NCBI GenBank assembly: GCA_003223875.1
Contig: QHWY01000106.1
Span: 1-56,406, forward strand
Origin: Acidobacteriota bacterium
Lineage (GTDB): Bacteria; Acidobacteriota; Terriglobia; 20CM-2-55-15
DNA length: 56,406 nt
Direction: 5' to 3'
Positions within the stretch are counted from its first letter, which is position 1. Every line of letters starts with the position of its first letter. Position numbers and translations under genes: made by a program. The notes below the pieces were generated by a model. The model worked only from the letters and a program-made list of their open reading frames with translations. It was not told the DNA's origin and made no database searches. Shown in pieces: positions 23,361-33,222 of the stretch.

Positions 23361-25595
23361 ATGCAAGCAACAACCGAAATGGATGTATCCGCCCCCGCCG
23401 AGCACACCCGTCATTTTGTTCTTTTATTTGCTCCGACGATTTTCCTGAGCGCCTTCCTTTTATTTTGCAGCGAGCCGATGGTTGGAAAAATGATGTTGCC
23501 GCTTCTGGGCGGAGCCGCTTCGGTATGGATCACCTGCCTGTTGTTTTTTCAATTGATGCTCCTGGCTGGGTACGGTTATGCACACGCGCTGGAACGGTAT
23601 TTGAAGGTCCGCGCGCAAATGCTCGCACATTTGGGCTTAATGATTGTCGCGCTGCTTTTTCTTCCGATGCATTTTGAAGGAACGCCCGATGCGGCTGCCT
23701 CCAGCCATCCGGCGTTGTGGTTGCTTGGCCATCTCATCCGATCAGTGGGAATACCTTTCGGTGTGGTATCGACGACGGCGCCTCTCTTGCAGAATTGGTT
23801 GTCGAAAACCAGGACGGCGTCAGGCCGAGATCCGTATTTCCTCTATGCCGTCAGTAACGCGGGGAGCTTGCTTGCATTGCTGGCGTATCCACTATTCATT
23901 GAGCCCCGGGTTGGTGTGAGGCTGCAGAGCGAGTCCTGGTTTGCGGCGTACGCGATTCTCCTACTGTTGATATTTGCCGGCGCAATGATCGTCTGGAGAC
24001 ACGTAACGGAAACCATTTCGGAGCACACCGAACCGGCAACAACCCTCTCTTATAAACAAAGGTTCTACTGGTTGGCGGCAGCATTCGTTCCCTCCGCTTT
24101 GATGCTGGCGGCGACCAATCATGTGCTTCTGAATCTCGCATCCGTCCCATTCCTGTGGGTCATACCGCTTGCGACTTATCTGATCACCTTCATGATCGCT
24201 TTCGCGCGAAGGTTTCGGCTGTCGCCGATGACTCTTTCGCGCATTGTCCCGGTGATCTTGCTCGTACTGTTTCCCTTTATCGCTGCAAGCAAGCCGGTTT
24301 CGGCCGACCGACTCTGGTACACCTTGGGATCGCACATGCTCGTGCTGCTTGCGGGAGCCTTGCTTTGCCATACGGCTCTAGCATCGCGGCGGCCCGACAC
24401 GCGCCACTTGACCGAGTTCTACTTCTGGGTCGCCTTCGGCGGCGCGCTCGGGGGAATTTTCACGGCGATCATCGCCCCACTTGTCTTCAGCACCGTTCTG
24501 GAGTATCCGCTGCTCGTTGCGATGATCGCATTCTTTCGCGAAACGCGGGATCCCGAACAAAGAATCAAATCGCTGGATTTTTTATTTCCGGTTCTTCTGG
24601 GCCTGCTCGTCGCCGCGGCCTGGTATGGCTTGAACTGGGCCATGGTCGATATCACCGAAGACTGGAAAACAGCACTGGCAATCGACGCCGCCATCATTCT
24701 AGTGGCTTACTTGTTTCGAAAACGGCGCATCCGGTTCGCGCTTGCAATGGTTGTCTTGATCTTCGGCTATCGTCTTGCGCTTCCGACCTTCCTCGACGCC
24801 GATTATCAACTGCTGTACGCCGCGCGCGATTTTTTTGGTCTCAAGCGAGTCGTGTTCGAGCCGGAGTCCAACATGCGGAAGCTGCTGCATGGGGACACCC
24901 TTCACGGTCTGGAGAGCCAGGATCCCACGCTGAACGGCCAGCCGATCTCCTACTATCACGAAACCGGACCCGTCGGCGATGTTATGAAGATGATTAACGA
25001 CAGGCCGAATCAGCATATCGGCGTCGTGGGGCTTGGCACCGGCTCGATGGCTGGATGGGTGCGGCCGAATCGGCACATCACTTTCTTCGATATTGACCCC
25101 CAGATTCAGGACATCGCGCTGCATTTCTTCACGTTCCTCCGCCGCTGCGGCAAGAATTGTGATGTCATTATCGGTGACGGCCGTCTTGCCATCGAAAAGG
25201 CTCCCGATGGCGAGTTCGATGTCCTGATGCTCGATGCCTTCGCTTCGGACTCTATCCCCGCTCACCTTGTTTCGCGCGAAGCAGTCCAAATCTATCTGAA
25301 AAAACTAAAACCGAACGGGTTGATTCTGTTCCACGTTTCAAACCGCTACATGAGAGTCGAAAGTCTTGTTTCCGCTCTGATCCTGGATGCTTCGCTCGAA
25401 GGACTCGTCCGTTACGACGACGATGAAGAACCCACCGGAAAGACCAGCTCCGATTACGTCGTTGCTGCCCGCGATGCTGAAGATCTGGAAGTACTGGAAC
25501 AAAGCAACGGTTGGACGCCTGTTGAAAAACCCGCCAACATCCAACCCTGGACCGACGATTATTCCAACATGCTGAATATCGTCCGCTGGCAGTAA
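23361..25595 (+). CDS. Membrane protein with C-terminal spermidine-synthase-like domain
   Basis: A 744-residue fusion. Residues about 20-450 form roughly a dozen transmembrane helices that resemble fused-MFS modules (LLFCSEPMVGKMMLPLLGGAASVW). Residues about 500-720 are a spermidine synthase-type methyltransferase fold: GVVGLGTGSMAGW binds nucleotide, FFDIDPQIQDIA provides the ribose acid, and DVLMLDAFASDSIPAHL is the active-site loop. True polyamine synthesis is doubtful because these bacterial fusions are uncharacterised. Only 42 bp separate it from the divergent truA. It ends beside a type A repeat. Confidence 0.8.
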   Translation: MQATTEMDVSAPAEHTRHFVLLFAPTIFLSAFLLFCSEPMVGKMMLPLLGGAASVWITCLLFFQLMLLAGYGYAHALERYLKVRAQMLAHLGLMIVALLFLPMHFEGTPDAAASSHPALWLLGHLIRSVGIPFGVVSTTAPLLQNWLSKTRTASGRDPYFLYAVSNAGSLLALLAYPLFIEPRVGVRLQSESWFAAYAILLLLIFAGAMIVWRHVTETISEHTEPATTLSYKQRFYWLAAAFVPSALMLAATNHVLLNLASVPFLWVIPLATYLITFMIAFARRFRLSPMTLSRIVPVILLVLFPFIAASKPVSADRLWYTLGSHMLVLLAGALLCHTALASRRPDTRHLTEFYFWVAFGGALGGIFTAIIAPLVFSTVLEYPLLVAMIAFFRETRDPEQRIKSLDFLFPVLLGLLVAAAWYGLNWAMVDITEDWKTALAIDAAIILVAYLFRKRRIRFALAMVVLIFGYRLALPTFLDADYQLLYAARDFFGLKRVVFEPESNMRKLLHGDTLHGLESQDPTLNGQPISYYHETGPVGDVMKMINDRPNQHIGVVGLGTGSMAGWVRPNRHITFFDIDPQIQDIALHFFTFLRRCGKNCDVIIGDGRLAIEKAPDGEFDVLMLDAFASDSIPAHLVSREAVQIYLKKLKPNGLILFHVSNRYMRVESLVSALILDASLEGLVRYDDDEEPTGKTSSDYVVAARDAEDLEVLEQSNGWTPVEKPANIQPWTDDYSNMLNIVRWQ

Positions 25596-25607
25596 CCGAG
25601 CGAAAGC

Positions 25608-25874
25608 ATTCCCCTCCTCGCAGAGGAGGGGTGGCGCGACAGCTTAATAGAAGCTGGCACGTTAATAGAAGCTGGCACGCCGGGCGCGAAGCGCGAGCCC
25701 GCGCGAAGCGCAAGCGCGATAGCGCGCAGCCTCAAGCAATAAGGCGAAGCCTCAATTAGTGGTCAGTTCGGTCGAAACGTTTCGCCGGTCTGACCACCCC
25801 GTCTGCGTCGCTCCGGTGGCTTCGCGGCATTTTTCTTAGGGGCGCAGCCTCCCCTCCTCTGCGAGGAGGGGAAT
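25608..25874. repeat. Type A palindrome, copy 3, with inserted modules
   Basis: Longer than the other type A copies. Between the outer hairpin and the inner TGGTCAG arm it has an 18-bp tandem duplication (TTAATAGAAGCTGGCACG, about 25645-25680) and a GCGCGAAGCGCAAGCGCGAT module like those at 11.7 and 46.1 kb. It lies between two convergent genes. Confidence 0.85.
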
Positions 25875-25882
25875 TCGTCGCT

Positions 25883-27223
25883 TTACGCCGCGTTTTGTTT
25901 CAAGGGACGGACGAGAAGCGTTAGTACAAATCCAATGGCAAGCAGCGCTGCCAGCACTTGTAACGGTGTATCGTAGACGTGGATCTTGCTCGCTCCGGCG
26001 CTCAATCCGGCCTTCGCCCGATTTGACAGTTCAGTGATGATGACGGGACCTACGACGGCAGCGGCGCTCCACGAAGTCAGGAGCGCTCCGTGAATCGCTC
26101 CGACATTCTCGGGTCCGAAGATGTCCGCTAAAAATGCCGGAATCGTGGCGAAGCCGCCGCCATACATCGTAAATACGACGAAAAGACTTGCCAGAAACAA
26201 AGGCCAATTACCGTTCGCAGCCAACACCGGGATCAGCAGGAAGAGAAAAAACTGCACCACGAAGAACGTCGTGTAGGTGTGGCGGCGGCCGATGTAGTCC
26301 GAACCGGAAGCCCAGATAAAGCGTCCACCCGCGTTAAAAATACTAATGAGGGAAACGATCACGCCAGCTTCTAAGGGTGTTTTCTGGAATAAGTCCTGCA
26401 TCATCGGGGAGGCTTGCGCGAGAATCCCGATTCCTGCGGTCACATTGATAAACAGAATGCCCCATAACAAATAGAACTGCACCGTCCGGACGGCTTGGTT
26501 CCGATTGACACTTCGGTCGGTGATCATCCGCTGTGTCTTTGTTGAAGGAATCCAACCGGCAGGTTTCCATCCCTCCGGAGGGCGGCGAAGGATGCGCGCG
26601 CCGATCATCATCACGACGAAGTAGGTTCCGCCGAGCGCGTTCATCGTGGTAGCCACACCGAATTGATTCATGAAAAAAACGTTCAGGTAGCCGGCCAGGA
26701 AGGCCCCTCCACCGAAGCCCATAATCGCCATGCCCGTCGCCATACCGCGGCGGTCGGGAAACCACTTCACGAGCGTGCTGACCGGGGAAATATAGCCAAG
26801 TCCGCAGCCGATACCGCCGATGACTCCCATGCCCAGAAACACCAAAATCGATTGTTTGATCGCCAGTCCGACGCCACCGATGATCAGACCGCTTCCGAAG
26901 AATGCGGCCGCAGCCGTGGCTGCAACACGCGGACCACGCCTTTCGACCCACGGACCACCGAAAGCTGCGCTCAGTCCGAGTAGAACGAGCGCTGTCGTGA
27001 AGGTCGTGTATGGAGGACTGAACCACCACGGCTCGTTTGGAAATAGCGCTTGAATGGGTCGATTGAACGTGCTCCACGCGTAAACCGACCCGATACAGAT
27101 ATGCACCGAAACCGCCCCAACCGGAATAAACCACCGATTAAATGCGTGACTCGCTTTTCCGATCTCAGGCGACGAGGCGCGAACCGTAGTGCCGGCGTGT
27201 CGTTGGCCCAGAGCTTCTTTCAT
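25883..27223 (-). CDS. MFS transporter, oxalate/formate antiporter (OFA)-like
   Basis: A 446-residue major-facilitator protein. Its segments follow the OFA pattern: NRWFIPVGAVSVHICIGSVYAWSTFNRP for helix 1, GFGGGAFLAG, FWFPDRRG-type loop (KWFPDRRGMATGMA) between helices 4 and 5, and FNAGGRFIWASGSDYIGRR near residue 295. The start ATG 27223 has GGAGG just upstream; the longer frame to 27328 reads outside the family. It likely carries a small organic anion; oxalate itself would need frc/oxc genes, which are not here. It stands alone. Confidence 0.82.
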   Translation of the reverse strand: MKEALGQRHAGTTVRASSPEIGKASHAFNRWFIPVGAVSVHICIGSVYAWSTFNRPIQALFPNEPWWFSPPYTTFTTALVLLGLSAAFGGPWVERRGPRVAATAAAAFFGSGLIIGGVGLAIKQSILVFLGMGVIGGIGCGLGYISPVSTLVKWFPDRRGMATGMAIMGFGGGAFLAGYLNVFFMNQFGVATTMNALGGTYFVVMMIGARILRRPPEGWKPAGWIPSTKTQRMITDRSVNRNQAVRTVQFYLLWGILFINVTAGIGILAQASPMMQDLFQKTPLEAGVIVSLISIFNAGGRFIWASGSDYIGRRHTYTTFFVVQFFLFLLIPVLAANGNWPLFLASLFVVFTMYGGGFATIPAFLADIFGPENVGAIHGALLTSWSAAAVVGPVIITELSNRAKAGLSAGASKIHVYDTPLQVLAALLAIGFVLTLLVRPLKQNAA

Positions 27224-27373
27224 CGGCCTCCTTGGACGTGCGGCCAATATACCATTACACAATCCACAGCCGTACAGACGCTTATCGGTGGCATCATTAT
27301 GGTGCCGGAACCATCGATCATCCGACAAAGCGCGCTATCAAGTTGGCATTTGACCCCAACGACTGCTGAAAGA

Positions 27374-27448
27374 AATTCGGGGTCAGACGGGTGAATTCCC
27401 TATTCTCGGAGCGGAAAAATAGGGAATTCACCCGTCTGACCCCGAATT
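27374..27448. mobile_element. Non-autonomous REP palindrome (RAYT-type arms)
   Basis: A 75-bp near-perfect palindrome made of the two outer arms of the RAYT element joined around a 13-bp loop (CTCGGAGCGGAAA). The right arm reads GGGAATTCACCCGTCTGACC. It lies between the MFS gene and the CHRD gene, 34 bp upstream of the latter's start codon. Confidence 0.9.
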
Positions 27449-27482
27449 CTTTATGGTATGCTCGCGCCCACCGGGGGAAATA

Positions 27483-27920
27483 ATGCAAGTCTTACATAAG
27501 CGTGCGGTAATAGTTTTGGGCGCATTGATCTTGATGACGATTTCCGCCGGCGCTCAAAGCGAGGAAAAATTTAAAATAAGGATCGCTCCGGTGCCTCTTG
27601 ATGGCAGCATGCGAACAACTGTGGCGGGCTCAGGTTCAGCCATGGCGACGTTATCGGGTAACAAGCTGACGATCACGGGGACCTTCGAGGGCATGCCGAG
27701 TGCTGCTACGACCGCCAGGATTCACCACGGCCTCGCAACCGGTGTCCGCGGATCTCCGTTTCTGGACTTAACCGTGACCAAAGCGCCCAAGGGAACCGTG
27801 TCGGGGTCGTTTGAGTTAACGCCGGAACAACTCCAATACCTAAAGCAGGGCAAGCTCTATATTCAGATTCAAAGCGAAAAAGCTCCGGACGGCACTCTTT
27901 GGGGTTGGATCCTCAAGTAG
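27483..27920 (+). CDS. CHRD-domain secreted protein
   Basis: A 145-residue exported protein. I used ATG 27483 because GGGGGAA precedes it and it begins directly at the signal peptide (QVLHKRAVIVLGALILM, cleavage near GAQSEE). Residues about 45-145 match the CHRD fold by pattern: GSGSAMATLSGNKLTITG, IHHGLATGVRGSPFLDL, GSFELTPEQLQYLKQGKLYIQI and GTLWGWIL. CHRD domains are found in chordin and in bacterial secreted proteins without known enzymatic activity. It is 9 bp upstream of a PQQ enzyme, so the two are probably co-transcribed. Confidence 0.8.
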   Translation: MQVLHKRAVIVLGALILMTISAGAQSEEKFKIRIAPVPLDGSMRTTVAGSGSAMATLSGNKLTITGTFEGMPSAATTARIHHGLATGVRGSPFLDLTVTKAPKGTVSGSFELTPEQLQYLKQGKLYIQIQSEKAPDGTLWGWILK

Positions 27921-27929
27921 GGAGGAACG

Positions 27930-30113
27930 ATGCTTAAGAAATATTTCATCCTAACGGTCCTCGTTGTCATTGCCTCGAGCATCATCATCGCAGCTCAGCA
28001 ACGCGGCGGTGGCGCGGCAGCCGCCGTATATACAGCTCAGCAAGCGGCCTCCGGCCGCGGCGTTTATCAGACGAATTGTGCCATTTGCCATCAGCAGGAT
28101 CTCAGCGGCTCGGGTGATGCGCCGACGTTGCGCGGGTCCGAATTCGTTTCGAATTGGGGGCCGCGCACGACGCGTGAATTATTGTCCTTCTTGCAACTCA
28201 CGATGCCTCCTGCGCGGCAGGGGACTCTGAGTCAAGAGGACTATCTGAACACCGTCGCGTTTGTTCTTCAATCCAATGGCGCCCGTCCCGGAACACAGGC
28301 CCTGACGGCGAATACCGATATTGCGATCAACTCCATCGCCACCGGCCAGCCGCAGACTGCAGCAGTGCAGGCCGCAACGCCCCAGGCGGATCCCGATGGC
28401 GACGGTGGACAGCGAGGAGGACAACGCGGCGGCCGTGGCGGCGCGCCTCGCCAGGCGCGTGGGGTTACGGTCGCCGGCGAGGTGAAGAACTATGTCCGTG
28501 TCACCGATACCATGCTGCGCAATCCGAGTCCTAACGACTGGCTCATGATTCGTCGTGATTATCACGCTTCGAATTACAGTGCTCTCACCCAGATCACCCG
28601 CGACAATGTGAAGGACTTGCGGCTCGAATGGGTCTGGTCGATGGCTGAAGGCGCGAGAACCCAGGCCGCCCCGATCGTTCACAACGGAGTGATGTATCTC
28701 AACAACGCAGGTAACACACTCCAGGCGCTTGATGCGCGCAACGGCGAATTGATCTGGGAAAACAACTACGGCACGAATGTCACAGGCGACGCCATGCGCG
28801 GCATCAGCATTTACGAAGACAAGATCATTCTGGCAACATCCGACGCCCACTTGGTCGCGATCGATGCCCAAAATGGGAAAAAGGTTTGGGAAACCATCAT
28901 CGGTGACCGCACCAAAGGCAATTACGGCACATCGAGCGGACCCATTGTGGCCAAAGGTAAAGTCATCCAGGGCCTCGGCAACTGCTCCACGTACCGTGAA
29001 GAAAAATGCTTCATCAGCGCTTATGACGTCGCTACTGGCAAAGAACTTTGGCGGGTGAACACCATCGCGCGCGAAGGCGAACCCGGAGGAAACACCTGGG
29101 GCAAGCTGCCGAACCTATTCCGCGCCGGCGCGGAAAGCTGGATCACCGGCAGCTATGATCCGGATCTGAATCTCACGTTCTGGGGAACGGCCCAGGCAAA
29201 ACCATGGATGCCGACCAGCCGCGGGATGTCCATCAATGACGACGCGCTATTCAGCAGTTCGACTTTGGCCATCAATGTGGATACCGGAAAGATGGCGTGG
29301 TACTACCAGCACGCTCCCGCCGAATCGCTCGATCTGGATATCGTATTTGAGCGCGTGCTGGTGGACGACGCAGGGCAGAGTTTGCTCTTCACGGTCGGCA
29401 AAGACGGAATTCTGTGGAAGCTCGACCGTAAGACTGGCAAATATCTGGGCCACAAGGAAACCGTCTTTCAAAACGTCTGGGATAAGTTCGATCCTCTAAG
29501 CGGCCGCCCGCATTACCGGCAGGACATCCTTGAGCAGGAACTCGGCCAGTGGATCCAAGGTTGTCCGAGCACCGCCGGCGGCCACAATTGGCCGGCCATG
29601 AGCCATCACATCCCAACAGGCCGACTTATTATTCCGCTCGTCCAGTCTTGCCTGGAAATGAGTGGACAACGGATCGAGCAGAAGGAAGGCGGCGGCAGCG
29701 GTGGCGGAGCAGCCCGGCACTTCTATGAGATGCCGGGGACCGACGGAAAGATTGGAAAACTCGCAGCGTACGACGTGAAAACGATGAAGGAACTGTGGTC
29801 GCTCGAACAGCGGGCTTCGTTCCTCACTGCTGTCGTGTCAACGGCCGGTGGTGTGGCATTTGCGGGAAGTCTGGATCGTCATTTCAAAGCTGTCGATGTG
29901 AACAACGGCAAGGTGCTTTTCGATACGCGACTGGGAACCTCAGTTCAAGGCTTCCCGATCACTTACAGCGTCGATGGCAAGCAGTACGTTGCGGTGCCGA
30001 CAGGCAACGGCGGCGGCAGCCCACGAAACGTACCTGCAACAATTTCCCCGGAAATTCACTCTCCGGCTACCGGTAACGCGATCTACGTTTTCGCGCTGCC
30101 GGATAGGAAGTGA
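27930..30113 (+). CDS. Cytochrome c-fused PQQ-type beta-propeller dehydrogenase
   Basis: A 727-residue periplasmic protein. A signal peptide (residues 1-22) is followed by a haem c domain with CAICH near residue 52, a Gly/Arg-rich linker ([11 protein letters not shown], about residues 160-176), and a quinoprotein propeller from residue 205 ([17 protein letters not shown] to [13 protein letters not shown]). It lacks the vicinal Cys pair of the enzyme at 16946, and the usual catalytic region reads [10 protein letters not shown], so its chemistry may differ. The N-terminal haem makes it a self-contained electron donor. It follows the CHRD gene. Confidence 0.88.
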   Translation: MLKKYFILTVLVVIASSIIIAAQQRGGGAAAAVYTAQQAASGRGVYQTNCAICHQQDLSGSGDAPTLRGSEFVSNWGPRTTRELLSFLQLTMPPARQGTLSQEDYLNTVAFVLQSNGARPGTQALTANTDIAINSIATGQPQTAAVQAATPQADPDGDGGQRGGQRGGRGGAPRQARGVTVAGEVKNYVRVTDTMLRNPSPNDWLMIRRDYHASNYSALTQITRDNVKDLRLEWVWSMAEGARTQAAPIVHNGVMYLNNAGNTLQALDARNGELIWENNYGTNVTGDAMRGISIYEDKIILATSDAHLVAIDAQNGKKVWETIIGDRTKGNYGTSSGPIVAKGKVIQGLGNCSTYREEKCFISAYDVATGKELWRVNTIAREGEPGGNTWGKLPNLFRAGAESWITGSYDPDLNLTFWGTAQAKPWMPTSRGMSINDDALFSSSTLAINVDTGKMAWYYQHAPAESLDLDIVFERVLVDDAGQSLLFTVGKDGILWKLDRKTGKYLGHKETVFQNVWDKFDPLSGRPHYRQDILEQELGQWIQGCPSTAGGHNWPAMSHHIPTGRLIIPLVQSCLEMSGQRIEQKEGGGSGGGAARHFYEMPGTDGKIGKLAAYDVKTMKELWSLEQRASFLTAVVSTAGGVAFAGSLDRHFKAVDVNNGKVLFDTRLGTSVQGFPITYSVDGKQYVAVPTGNGGGSPRNVPATISPEIHSPATGNAIYVFALPDRK

Positions 30114-30121
30114 TGCGGCAA

Positions 30122-30366
30122 CTCCCCTCCTAAGTTAGGAGGGGCGCCCGAGCGCCAGCGAGGGCGGGGTGGTTCCCTTAGGTCCTAGTAAACCATGGGA
30201 ACCACCCCGCTTGCTCGGACTTCTTTTGAGGCTTCGCCCTATCCGGCTCGTGCTTCGCGTTTTGAGGCTTCGCCCTATCCGGCTCGCGCTTCGCGTTTTG
30301 AGGCTTTGCCCTACCCGGCTCGCGCTTCGCGGTCCTCGCAGGCACCCCTCCTAACTTAGGAGGGGT
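30122..30366. repeat. Type B intergenic palindrome, copy 1
   Basis: Outer hairpins CTCCTAAGTTAGGAG at both ends, inner arms GGGGTGGTTCCC and GGAACCACCCCG. It is located between convergent genes. The right half contains the tandem 36-bp units described separately. Confidence 0.9.
30224..30331. repeat. Three tandem 36-bp units inside type B palindrome
   Basis: Units start at 30224, 30260 and 30296, each TTTTGAGGCTTCGCCCTAT... ending CGCTTCGCG, with one or a few changes. The same module appears once at about 46099 in another type B copy. Tandem copying within a palindrome, not a CRISPR: there are no unique spacers. Confidence 0.9.
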
Positions 30367-30395
30367 GTTGCCGCACTCCAATTCATTCACAGCGT

Positions 30396-31490
30396 TCATG
30401 CGATGTGTGCCCCTGTTGTTTCGACATAAACCGCATACAGTGATTCGCTGGCGGTCATGAAGAGCCGGTTACGCCTGGCGCCGCCGAAGCAGACATTGGC
30501 GCAGGTTTCCGGAAGGCGAATCAGTCCTATGCGGTCACCGTTTGGCGTAATGACTTGAACGCCGGGACGGGCACCCGCCCAAATGTTGCCGTCCACGTCA
30601 CAGCGAATACCATCCGCGAAGGATGGCTGGCCCGTCCCGGGAATGTCGAGTTGCACAAAACGCTTTCCATTGCGGATCGACTTTCCATCCGTATCCCACA
30701 CGCGGATTTCACGAGGTGCACCAGTGTCAGCCACGTAGACTCTCTTATAGTCCGGTGAAAAGCAGATTCCGTTGGGGCCACCCAGTTCATCGGTCATCTT
30801 TTCGATTTTCCCCGTTTTGCCATCCACACGGTAGACTGCCATCGGCAATTCAGAGTCGGCCTTAAAGCCTTCGTAGTTTCCTCGAATGCCGTAAATCGGG
30901 TCGGTGAACCAAATCCCTCCATCGGGATGAACTGCAAGATCGTTGGGCGAATTCAGCCGTTTTCCTTCGAATTTATCCGCGATAACAGTAATGGTTCCAT
31001 TCGCCTCGTAGCGAGCCACGCGTCGCCCTCCGTGCTCGCAAGAAAGCTGCCGGCCCTCGTAATCGAACGTATTGCCATTGCTAAAGCCGGAGGGATTTCG
31101 GAATACCGTAACGCGTCCATCATCTTCGATCCATCGCATCTGAACGTTATTCGGGATATCACTCCATACCAGATACCGGCCGACACCATTCCAGGCGGGC
31201 CCTTCCGCCCAGAACGTGCCGAAATGAAGACGGCGAATGACTGTATTACCCACGATATATCGCCGGAATCGATCATCGAGCGGGACGATATCCGGATCCG
31301 GATATTGAATCGGATCCAGCCTCGAGTAATCCCGTGGCGATGACGTTGAAGAAACCGACGGCTGTTGGGCCGAGGGCTGTTGGGCCGACTGCTGTTGCCC
31401 GCGCGCCTGAGCGAATGCGGATGCTGCCGTTGCGCCGCCGATTGCGGCTGCAAGGAACGTACGGCGGTCGCAAACTTTGTGCTTACTCAT
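30396..31490 (-). CDS. SMP-30/gluconolactonase family protein, Tat-exported
   Basis: A 364-residue protein. The N-terminus MSKHKVCDRRTFLAAAIGG is a twin-arginine signal. The mature part is a six-bladed propeller: FWAEGPAWNGVGRYLVWSD near residue 110 has the metal-binding Glu, LNSPNDLAVHPDGGIWFTD near residue 185 the Asn/Asp ligands and FADGIRCDVDGNIWAG the final Asp region. It likely hydrolyses a sugar lactone in the periplasm. The start 31490 lies within the last codons of the upstream glycosyltransferase gene (8-bp overlap), so translation is coupled. Confidence 0.87.
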   Translation of the reverse strand: MSKHKVCDRRTFLAAAIGGATAASAFAQARGQQQSAQQPSAQQPSVSSTSSPRDYSRLDPIQYPDPDIVPLDDRFRRYIVGNTVIRRLHFGTFWAEGPAWNGVGRYLVWSDIPNNVQMRWIEDDGRVTVFRNPSGFSNGNTFDYEGRQLSCEHGGRRVARYEANGTITVIADKFEGKRLNSPNDLAVHPDGGIWFTDPIYGIRGNYEGFKADSELPMAVYRVDGKTGKIEKMTDELGGPNGICFSPDYKRVYVADTGAPREIRVWDTDGKSIRNGKRFVQLDIPGTGQPSFADGIRCDVDGNIWAGARPGVQVITPNGDRIGLIRLPETCANVCFGGARRNRLFMTASESLYAVYVETTGAHIA

Positions 31491-32367
31491 ATGTTCCCCT
31501 TTCAGTCGCGGCATGGCTACCGCAGATTCCATACTCCTTCAACTTATCCAGCACGATCGGTTCGACAGCGGACGCGCTGCGCGCGTCGCGTGTCGGGCCG
31601 TGTATAACGTCACGAGTCACGCCATGAAAATGCCGCACAGACCAATACGGAATGTCGGGTCCGACATCGCCGAACAGAAATCCTCTTTGCGTCAGCACTT
31701 GATGGATCTGCGCTCCCGTATCAAAAAAGACATACGACGGTTTGTGGCCCTCGTATTCGCAGCGAAAGGAATCCAATGAGCGCAGCCGTATTTGTCGAAG
31801 TCCGGGAATCCGAAAGCGATGCCACAACAAACGACCAATCGCGGGAATTTGCGGAAAGTCGTTCAGCACCAAGCGGTGCATGAATGAAGCACCCGCAGCC
31901 AAGGTCTCTCGAATGGGTCCTACTCGAAGCAGCGCGAAAGGAATCCACGGCCTCGTCATGTAGAAAGCGATACCGGATTCGGCGCGTTGATCGGTTCCAT
32001 AATGTGTTTTCAACCACTCGCCGCGCTGCAAGTAGCCGGCACCATACACACGCTCGTCCTCGAGCTGCACTCGCATGAATTCAAACATTTCTTTATTGAG
32101 GATTTCGATATCCGAGTCGATAAGAAGAATGCTATCGGCCTCTACGGTCTGGAAAATCCAGTCGAGTACCGCTCCGTGAGGACGTCGTGGAGCAGTGATC
32201 AGACGGAACGGATGCTTGCGTTGTAGGGAACAGAACCAGTTGAAGCTTCCATCCTGCGATTCGCAGTCAATAAGCAAAACCGGAAGGTTAATGTGACGAA
32301 CGGCACTTAAAAGCGCGAGGCTGCTGACGTATTTGGTTTCGACATTGATGATCACCGCCAATGTCAC
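31483..32367 (-). CDS. Glycosyltransferase-like protein (GT-A fold)
   Basis: A 294-residue cytoplasmic protein. The N-terminus MTLAVIINVETKYVSSLALLSAV, then LLIDCESQDGSFNWF, and the DSDIEIL motif near residue 82 (a DxD-type metal and sugar-nucleotide site) indicate a GT-A glycosyltransferase. The C-terminal half contains many aromatic residues and no membrane segment. Donor and acceptor are unknown. It is 9 bp after the SDR gene and overlaps the SMP-30 gene, forming a coupled cluster. Confidence 0.6.
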   Translation of the reverse strand: MTLAVIINVETKYVSSLALLSAVRHINLPVLLIDCESQDGSFNWFCSLQRKHPFRLITAPRRPHGAVLDWIFQTVEADSILLIDSDIEILNKEMFEFMRVQLEDERVYGAGYLQRGEWLKTHYGTDQRAESGIAFYMTRPWIPFALLRVGPIRETLAAGASFMHRLVLNDFPQIPAIGRLLWHRFRIPGLRQIRLRSLDSFRCEYEGHKPSYVFFDTGAQIHQVLTQRGFLFGDVGPDIPYWSVRHFHGVTRDVIHGPTRDARSASAVEPIVLDKLKEYGICGSHAATERGTYE

Positions 32368-32376
32368 AGGTTTTAT

Positions 32377-33132
32377 TCAGCCGCGGCCGACGAAGGGCAT
32401 CTTCGTAGCCATGACCGTCATGAACTGCACATTGGCGTCGACAGGAAGGTTCGCCATATAGAGGATCGCATCGCAAACGTGTTTCAAATCCAGACGAGGT
32501 TCGGGCATAATCGTGCCGTTCGCCTGGACGATTCCGGCAGCCATACGCTCCGTCATCTCCGTTGCCGCGTTTCCGATATCAATTTGCCCGCAAGCGATAT
32601 TGTATTTGCGGCCGTCGAGCGAAATACATTTTGTCAGGCCTGTGACAGCATGCTTCGTCGCGGTATAAGGTGCTGAGTTCGGCCGCGGCGCCTGAGCCGA
32701 GATCGAACCGTTATTGATGATCCGGCCGCCCCGGGGATCCTGCGCCTTCATGATTTTGATCGCTTCCTGCGCGCACAGAAACACGCCCGTGAGGTTGACG
32801 TCCACTGCTGCTGCCCACTGCTCAAACGTGAGGTCTTCCATCGGAACCGGCGGGGCACCGGTGCCTGCGTTGTTGAATAGTAGATCCAAGCGCCCGAATA
32901 CTTCTTGGATTTTGCCGAAAAGCGCTCGGACCGGCTGTGGCTTACTCACATCCGTCGGTACAACAAGCATCCGGCCGTCGGAATGCTTTCTGAGCCCTGC
33001 GGTCTTTTCCAATTCGTGGACACGCCGCCCTGCCAATACAACCGCCCATCCATTTTCGTGCAAAGCCAGACTGACCGCCCGGCCGATACCGCTGCCGGCG
33101 CCTGTCACGACTGCGATTTTTTCTGCCGGCAT
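32377..33132 (-). CDS. Short-chain dehydrogenase/reductase
   Basis: A 251-residue Rossmann oxidoreductase. TGAGSGIG (residues 10-17) binds the coenzyme, NNAG near residue 88 is conserved, and the catalytic YTATK lies near residue 160 with the Ser in SISAQAPR before it. AGRRVHEL after beta-2 suggests NADP preference. Substrate unknown. It begins a three-gene cluster with the glycosyltransferase and SMP-30 protein. Confidence 0.92.
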   Translation of the reverse strand: MPAEKIAVVTGAGSGIGRAVSLALHENGWAVVLAGRRVHELEKTAGLRKHSDGRMLVVPTDVSKPQPVRALFGKIQEVFGRLDLLFNNAGTGAPPVPMEDLTFEQWAAAVDVNLTGVFLCAQEAIKIMKAQDPRGGRIINNGSISAQAPRPNSAPYTATKHAVTGLTKCISLDGRKYNIACGQIDIGNAATEMTERMAAGIVQANGTIMPEPRLDLKHVCDAILYMANLPVDANVQFMTVMATKMPFVGRG

Positions 33133-33222
33133 TGTTTATTGTCCTGTTTTCTGATCAGCCTGGAACGGGCGCCCCTTGGTTCGAAGTCGTGCTTCAAGAC
33201 GCGCCGTGCAATCGCAATTGTA

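Noticed and set aside
25645-25680. TGGCACG motifs considered as sigma-54 promoters
   Set aside because: No GC element lies 12 bp downstream; the motif is part of an 18-bp tandem duplication within a repeat.
30224-30331. Tandem 36-bp units considered as a CRISPR array
   Set aside because: Units are contiguous with no spacers, and are a known module of the surrounding palindrome.
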